A stretch of 32,697 nt of DNA from an uncultured Clostridia bacterium (GTDB lineage: Bacteria; Bacillota; Clostridia; Christensenellales; Borkfalkiaceae). The stretch is taken from contig CANREQ010000006.1 in NCBI GenBank assembly GCA_947629695.1, forward strand, positions 1-32,697, in the 5' to 3' direction. The notes below the pieces were generated by a model that ran no database searches, was not told where the DNA came from, and saw only the letters and a program-made list of their open reading frames with translations. The position numbers were made by a program, and so were the translations under genes. This document shows positions 27,285 to 32,697 of the stretch, piece by piece (position 1 is the first letter of the stretch; every line of letters begins with the position of its first letter).

Positions 27285-29900
27285 ATGCAGTTCAAATTTA
27301 CTTACGGTGTTTGTGACAGCGTAGAAAAACTCGAGGCGGAGCTCAAGAGAGTCAGAAAAGCTCAGGAAATCTACGCCTCGTTTTCGCAAGAGCAGGTCGA
27401 TAAAATATTTTTGGCCTGTGCGTCGGCCGCCGACAAGGCGAGGATCTCCCTTGCAAAGCTCGCAGTAAGCGAAACGGGAATGGGGGTTGTCGAAGATAAG
27501 GTCATCAAAAATCATTACGCGGCGGAATATATCTACAACAAGTACAGATTTACCAAAACCTGCGGAGTGATAGAGGAGGACAAATCCTACGGCATAAAGA
27601 AAATAGCCGAGCCCATAGGCGTGATAAGCGCGGTTATTCCCACTACGAATCCGACCTCGACGGCGATTTTCAAGACGTTATTGTGCCTTAAAACGCGAAA
27701 CGGCTGCATTATCAGCCCTCATCCCCGCGCAAGGCTTTCTACGATCGCCGCGGCAAAAGTCGTTTACGAAGCGGCGGTAGAAGCGGGCGCGCCCGAAGGG
27801 ATAATCAGCTGGATCGATATCCCCTCGCTTGAGATGACAAATTACGTCATGGCCAACTCAGATACTATATTGGCGACGGGCGGCCCCGGCATGGTGCGCG
27901 CGGCGTACTCGAGCGGCAAACCCGCTATAGGCGTGGGCGCGGGAAATACGCCTGCGATCATCGACGAAAGCGCGGATATTTTGCTTGCCGTCAATTCTGT
28001 AATCCACTCCAAGACATTCGATAACGGAATGATCTGTGCTTCGGAGCAATCAGTCATCGTAAGTGAAAAAATTTACGACGAAGTTAAAGAGGAGTTTGAA
28101 AAGAGGGGTTGTTATTTCCTCAAGGGCGAGGAGCTGGACAAAGTAAGAAAGACCATAATAATAAACGGCGCGCTAAACGCAAAGATAGTGGGGCAGTCCG
28201 CGCATACGATAGCCGCACTCTCCGGCGTGGAAGTGCCCGAAAGCGCAAAAATACTCATCGGCGAGGTGCAATCCGTAGAGCTTTCCGAAGAGTTTGCGCA
28301 CGAGAAGCTTTCCCCCGTGCTCGCGATGTACAAGGCGGCTTCGTTTGAGGACGCAGTGGCAAAGGCCGAAAAACTTATCGCGGACGGCGGGCTGGGGCAT
28401 ACTTCATCAATATATTTAAATCCCGTAACTTCGCACGAAAAGCTCGATTATTTCCAGAGCAGGATGAAGACGTGCAGGATATTGGTCAATACGCCTTCCT
28501 CACACGGCGGCATAGGCGATTTGTACAATTTCAAACTTGCGCCGTCGCTGACGCTCGGTTGCGGCTCCTGGGGCGGCAATTCGGTTTCGGAAAACGTAAG
28601 CGTAAAACATCTTCTCAATATCAAGACCGTAGCGGAAAGGAGAGAAAATATGTTGTGGTTCAGGACCCCGCAGAAGGTATATTTAAAAAGAGGCTGCCTG
28701 CCCGTCGCGCTTGACGAGCTTAAAACGGTAATGGGCAAGAAGCGGGCATTTATCGTAACCGACAGCTTCCTCTACAAAAACGGATTTACCAAGTGCATAA
28801 CCGACAAACTCGACGAGCTGGGTATTCAGCACACGACTTTTTCCGACGTCGAGCCCGACCCCACGCTTGCGTGCGCAAAGGCCGGCGCGGAACAGATGAA
28901 AACATTCGAGCCCGACGCTATAATCGCGCTCGGCGGCGGTTCGGCTATGGACGCGGCAAAGATCATGTGGGTGCTTTATGAACACCCCGAAGCGGACTTT
29001 ATGGATATGGCGATGCGCTTTATCGATATAAGAAAGCGCATTTACACCTTCCCCAAAATGGGAGAAAAGGCATATTTCATCGCAATTCCCACTTCGGCGG
29101 GCACGGGTTCTGAAGTTACGCCTTTCGCGGTCATAACAGACGAAAAGTCGGGCGTTAAATATCCGCTTGCCGACTATGAATTGCTCCCCAACATGGCGAT
29201 AATCGATACCGATTTGCATATGTCCGCACCAAAAGGCCTCACTGCGGCCTCGGGCATAGACGCGGTTACGCACGCGCTTGAGGCTATTGCTTCCATGATG
29301 GCGACCGATTATACAGACGGGCTTGCAAAACAGGCGTTGAAAGTCATATTCGAATATCTTCCCCGCGCATACGACAACGGCGCGGCCGATTACGAGGCGA
29401 GGGAGAAAATGGCCAACGCGGCCACTATGGCGGGCATGGCCTTTGCAAACGCGTTCCTAGGGGTTTGCCATTCCATGGCGCATAAGTTAGGCGCGTTCTA
29501 TCACCTGCCGCACGGAGTTGCAAACGCGTTGCTCATAAACGAAGTCTTGCGTTTCAACGCCGCTGAAGCGCCCGCAAAGATGGGCACGTTCAGCCAATAC
29601 GCATATCCTCACACGCTGGAAAGATACGCCGAAGTAGCCGACTACCTCGGTTTGGGCGGAAAGGACGATAAGGAAAAGCTTGAAAATCTTATAAACGCGG
29701 TTGAAGCCCTCAAAGAAAGAGTAGGCATCAAAAAATCCATTAAGGAATACGGCGTGGACGAAAAGGAATTTTTGGAGCGCCTCGACGAGATGGTGGAGCA
29801 GGCCTTCGACGACCAGTGCACTGGCGCAAATCCCCGCTATCCTTTAATGAGCGAAATCAAGCAGATGTATCTCAACGCATATTACGGCGAAAACAAATAA
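27285..29900 (+). CDS. adhE: Bifunctional acetaldehyde-CoA/alcohol dehydrogenase
   Basis: 871 aa; N-terminal aldehyde dehydrogenase domain ([33 protein letters not shown]), C-terminal iron ADH ([65 protein letters not shown]). Confidence 0.97.
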   Translation: MQFKFTYGVCDSVEKLEAELKRVRKAQEIYASFSQEQVDKIFLACASAADKARISLAKLAVSETGMGVVEDKVIKNHYAAEYIYNKYRFTKTCGVIEEDKSYGIKKIAEPIGVISAVIPTTNPTSTAIFKTLLCLKTRNGCIISPHPRARLSTIAAAKVVYEAAVEAGAPEGIISWIDIPSLEMTNYVMANSDTILATGGPGMVRAAYSSGKPAIGVGAGNTPAIIDESADILLAVNSVIHSKTFDNGMICASEQSVIVSEKIYDEVKEEFEKRGCYFLKGEELDKVRKTIIINGALNAKIVGQSAHTIAALSGVEVPESAKILIGEVQSVELSEEFAHEKLSPVLAMYKAASFEDAVAKAEKLIADGGLGHTSSIYLNPVTSHEKLDYFQSRMKTCRILVNTPSSHGGIGDLYNFKLAPSLTLGCGSWGGNSVSENVSVKHLLNIKTVAERRENMLWFRTPQKVYLKRGCLPVALDELKTVMGKKRAFIVTDSFLYKNGFTKCITDKLDELGIQHTTFSDVEPDPTLACAKAGAEQMKTFEPDAIIALGGGSAMDAAKIMWVLYEHPEADFMDMAMRFIDIRKRIYTFPKMGEKAYFIAIPTSAGTGSEVTPFAVITDEKSGVKYPLADYELLPNMAIIDTDLHMSAPKGLTAASGIDAVTHALEAIASMMATDYTDGLAKQALKVIFEYLPRAYDNGAADYEAREKMANAATMAGMAFANAFLGVCHSMAHKLGAFYHLPHGVANALLINEVLRFNAAEAPAKMGTFSQYAYPHTLERYAEVADYLGLGGKDDKEKLENLINAVEALKERVGIKKSIKEYGVDEKEFLERLDEMVEQAFDDQCTGANPRYPLMSEIKQMYLNAYYGENK

Positions 29901-29912
29901 GGGAGAAATAAT

Positions 29913-30662
29913 ATGACAACCAAGAAATTTATCAAAACTCATCCCGGCAAGGAGCTTTACGTCAGCGACGAGGGGTTTGTCAAGCTCTTCGGCGACAGCT
30001 ACACAAAGGCCGACATACTCAACGAGGCGTTAAATCAGGCGAGAGTGGAGGAAACCGACCTCAACATTCCCAAAATCAAGGCCATAGAGGTCGTTGACGG
30101 GAAGTGGTCGATAGTAATGGATTATATAAAGGGCACTACGCTTTCGGAGCTTATGGCGAAAAATCCCGAAAAAGAGGACGAATATCTGGATTTGTTCGTC
30201 GATTTACAGCGCACGGTTCTTTCCAAACGCGTGCCCATGCTCAATAAACTTAAAGACAAGATGAACGCCAGAATAAGCGCGGCAAAGCTCGACGCGACTA
30301 CGAGATACGATTTGCACACCCGCCTCGATTCCCTGCCCAAACACTACAATCTCTGCCACGGTGATTTCCACCCGAGCAATATCCTGATAACCGACGACGG
30401 CACGCCTTATATTATAGATTGGGCGCACGCTACCCAGGGCAACGCCTCCGCGGACGTGGCTACGACGTATCTTCTCTTTTACCTCGACGGGAAGGAGAAA
30501 TTGGCCGAAAAATATTTGCATGTTTACTGCAAAAAGAGCGATACGGCCATTCAGTACGTACAGAAATGGATACCTATAGTCGCCGCCTCGCGCCTGACCA
30601 AGGCCAAGGAAAACGAGGACGCGTTTTTGAGGAAATGGATAGGAGTGGTGGACTATCAATAA
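29913..30662 (+). CDS. Aminoglycoside phosphotransferase/choline kinase-like phosphotransferase family protein
   Basis: 249 aa; NLCHGDFHPSNILITDDGTPYIIDWAHATQGNASADVATTYLL carries the kinase HGDFHPSN and IIDW motifs. Confidence 0.88.
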   Translation: MTTKKFIKTHPGKELYVSDEGFVKLFGDSYTKADILNEALNQARVEETDLNIPKIKAIEVVDGKWSIVMDYIKGTTLSELMAKNPEKEDEYLDLFVDLQRTVLSKRVPMLNKLKDKMNARISAAKLDATTRYDLHTRLDSLPKHYNLCHGDFHPSNILITDDGTPYIIDWAHATQGNASADVATTYLLFYLDGKEKLAEKYLHVYCKKSDTAIQYVQKWIPIVAASRLTKAKENEDAFLRKWIGVVDYQ

Positions 30663-30671
30663 TTTAAACCG

Positions 30672-30710
30672 TATTTTCAGCCGCAGAAAAACATTCTGCG
30701 GCTGAAAATG
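30672..30710. repeat. Strong inverted repeat downstream of the phosphotransferase gene
   Basis: attttcagccgcagaa-aaaca-ttctgcggctgaaaat, 16-bp perfect stem; no T-run directly after it on either strand. Confidence 0.75.
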
Positions 30711-30763
30711 GTAATTATGTCCCCCGAAATGTTAATTTTTTTAAGTTATTTTCGTTTTCGGTC

Positions 30764-30792
30764 TTGATAAATTTCAACCTTTATGTTAAAAT
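30764..30792 (+). promoter_or_regulatory. glgB promoter (TTGATA-N17-TAAAAT)
   Basis: TTGATA 30764-30769, TAAAAT 30787-30792, 17-nt spacer. Confidence 0.6.
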
Positions 30793-30805
30793 ATGTAAGG
30801 TGCAT

Positions 30806-32644
30806 ATGACTGAGCGCGAAAATCTTATATTATTTCATAAAGGTTGTCACGCCGAAGCATATAATTATTTCGGATGCCACAGCTTGGGCGGTGATGATTA
30901 TGTGTTCAGGGTGTGGGCTCCGCACGCGGTTTCGGTCAGCGTAGTAGGCGATTTCAACAGTTGGGATAAATGTGCATGCGTTATGGACAGGCTTTCCGAC
31001 GGAGAAAGCTTCGAGGGCCGCGCACGCGCAACGGAGGGAGATAAATATTCCTTTCTGATCACCACTTTTGAAGGAAGGGAAATTTTAAAGTGCGATCCTT
31101 ACGCGTTCCGCTCAGATTTCCCTAAATCCAAATACTCGGTAATTTGTACCGATTTGACAGATAATTATTGGCTTCCCGCCGAAACGGGAGAGCGGCCCGT
31201 AAACATTTTCGAGGTCAACCTGCTGTCCTGGAAGAGGCATAAAGACGGCTCCTATTACAGCTTTGCGGAGCTTGAGCGCACTCTCGTCCCGTATGTCAGA
31301 AATATGGGTTATACGCATGTGGAGTTCATGCCCGTAACCGAGTATCCTTACGACGGGTCTTGGGGCTATCAGGTGACGGGATATTTCAGCGTAACGGCGA
31401 GGTTGGGCTCTCCCAAGGAGTTTGCAAGCCTTGTTACGGCTTTCCATAATAACGGAATACGCGTCATTATGGATTGGGTGCCGGCGCATTTCCCCAAGGA
31501 TGACTTCGCGCTTTACGAGTTCGACGGCCAGCCGCTTTACGAGTGCCCGCTTTGGGACGACATGGAGCACAGCGGTTGGGGAACGCGGAAATTCGATTTT
31601 TCGAGGGGAGGAGTATCCAGCTTTTTACTTTCCTCCGCGCATTATTTTTTGAAGAAGTTCGCTATAGACGGGCTAAGGGTAGACGCGGTTGCCGCGATGC
31701 TTTACCTCGATTACGATAAAAACTTCGGCGAGTGGACTCCCAATATTTACGGCGATAACAGAAATTTAGAGGCCATTGAGTTTATCAAAAAATTCAATAC
31801 GCTCGTAAAAGAGGATTTCGGCAGCGCGATAACGGTGGCCGAGGAATCGACGGCGTACCCCAAAGTGACCGCGCCCGTAAACGAAGGCGGGCTGGGGTTC
31901 GATTATAAATGGAATATGGGCTGGATGAACGACGTCTTGTTTTATTGCAGGCAGGACCCGCTCTATCGCCATTATCATCATCAGAAAATCACGTTTTCCA
32001 TGATGTATTCATTTAACGAGAGATACGTTCTGCCTTTATCGCACGACGAGGTCGTACACGTTAAGGGCTCGATCGTAAATAAAATGCCCGGGAGCTACGA
32101 GGATAAATTCGCGTCCGAAAGGTTGCTTCTCGGCTTTATGTATGCGCACCCCGGCAAAAAGCTCAATTTTATGGGTTACGAAATCGCCCAATTTGCCGAG
32201 TGGGATTACAGGAAGGGCATAGATTATTTCCTTAAAGAATACGAAAAGCACCGCAAAATGCGCGTGTATGTCAAAGCGCTGAACAAGATATACCGGAATT
32301 TTAAGCAACTTTACGAAGTCGAAAACGATTGGAAGGGGTTCGAGTGGCTTGTGGTTGACGACGTCATAAACAACGTGCTCGCCTTTAACCGCTACGATAA
32401 CGAGGGCAATTGCCTTCTGGCAGTTTTCAATTTTTCGGGAATAGAACAGCGCAATTACCGCTTCGGCCAGCATGCCGGCAAGTACAGGAGGGTTTTCTGC
32501 TCCGACGACACGGCTTACGGCGGGGACGGGACGCTTAAAAAGCGCGTTTTCAATACGAAAAAACGGGGAAGTCACGGCAAAGAATATTCGCTGACAATGG
32601 ATATTCCCAAGCTGTCTTGCCTGTATTTTATAAAAGAAAAATAA
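30806..32644 (+). CDS. glgB: 1,4-alpha-glucan branching enzyme (GH13)
   Basis: YFGCHSLGGDDYVFRVWAPHAVSVSVVGDFNSWD, GYTHVEFMPVTEYPYDGSWGYQVTGYFSVTARLG, GLRVDAVAAMLYLDY, LPLSHDEVVHVKGS. ATG at 30806 preferred over the TTG at 30764. Confidence 0.94.
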   Translation: MTERENLILFHKGCHAEAYNYFGCHSLGGDDYVFRVWAPHAVSVSVVGDFNSWDKCACVMDRLSDGESFEGRARATEGDKYSFLITTFEGREILKCDPYAFRSDFPKSKYSVICTDLTDNYWLPAETGERPVNIFEVNLLSWKRHKDGSYYSFAELERTLVPYVRNMGYTHVEFMPVTEYPYDGSWGYQVTGYFSVTARLGSPKEFASLVTAFHNNGIRVIMDWVPAHFPKDDFALYEFDGQPLYECPLWDDMEHSGWGTRKFDFSRGGVSSFLLSSAHYFLKKFAIDGLRVDAVAAMLYLDYDKNFGEWTPNIYGDNRNLEAIEFIKKFNTLVKEDFGSAITVAEESTAYPKVTAPVNEGGLGFDYKWNMGWMNDVLFYCRQDPLYRHYHHQKITFSMMYSFNERYVLPLSHDEVVHVKGSIVNKMPGSYEDKFASERLLLGFMYAHPGKKLNFMGYEIAQFAEWDYRKGIDYFLKEYEKHRKMRVYVKALNKIYRNFKQLYEVENDWKGFEWLVVDDVINNVLAFNRYDNEGNCLLAVFNFSGIEQRNYRFGQHAGKYRRVFCSDDTAYGGDGTLKKRVFNTKKRGSHGKEYSLTMDIPKLSCLYFIKEK

Positions 32645-32663
32645 TTTTTGGGGGATTTTAGCG

Positions 32664-32697
32664 ATGCTAAGAAAAAAGGAATGTGTTGCAATGTTGC
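32664..32697 (+). CDS. glgC: Start of glucose-1-phosphate adenylyltransferase, truncated by the window end
   Basis: ATG CTA AGA AAA AAG GAA TGT GTT GCA ATG TTG = MLRKKECVAML, the usual GlgC N-terminus, directly after glgB. Confidence 0.7.
   Translation, partial: MLRKKECVAML

Noticed and set aside
30764-30805. TTG start of glgB in the ORF track
   Set aside because: This TTG coincides with a -35 hexamer; ATG 30806 with AAGG just upstream is more plausible.
1-32697. CRISPR array, rRNA, transposon, prophage or toxin-antitoxin/defence system
   Set aside because: No regularly spaced direct repeats, transposase, integrase, phage structural or defence motifs were seen by reading the ORF translations and sequence.

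Overview
The window is a chromosomal segment that looks like an anaerobic Clostridia-type Firmicute (inferred from gene content and order, not tested). It contains: the 3' part of a cation diffusion facilitator gene; a two-gene minus-strand cluster with a repeated DnaD/DnaB_2-like protein and a small helicase-loader-like protein; a candidate 12-gene plus-strand unit (sbcD, sbcC, degenerate alpha/beta hydrolase-like, signal peptidase I, ACT protein, UPF0210, oligoendopeptidase F, dnaB, sua5/ywlC, LMW-PTP, rpiB, PHP histidinol phosphatase); a compact his operon led by a TrpR-superfamily YerC/HisR-like gene (yerC-hisZGDCBHAF-hisIE); a small accessory stretch (LRR protein, an unknown protein, a probably frameshifted membrane protein gene); a tRNA-Leu(CAG) on the minus strand; adhE plus a phosphotransferase-like gene; and glgB followed by the first bases of glgC. 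No CRISPR array, rRNA, transposase, phage structural gene or clear defence system was seen. The window is mostly housekeeping. The observations most worth checking are SbcC without a CxxC zinc hook, the multi-repeat DnaD protein with its loader-like partner, a hydrolase-fold protein without Ser/His catalytic residues, an LRR protein with a possible thioredoxin-like C-terminal domain, a clean one-base frameshift, and several regulatory regions (overlapping dnaD/sbcD promoters, a possible HisR operator, a palindrome at the adhE start site). I did not find convincing evidence for a wholly new system.
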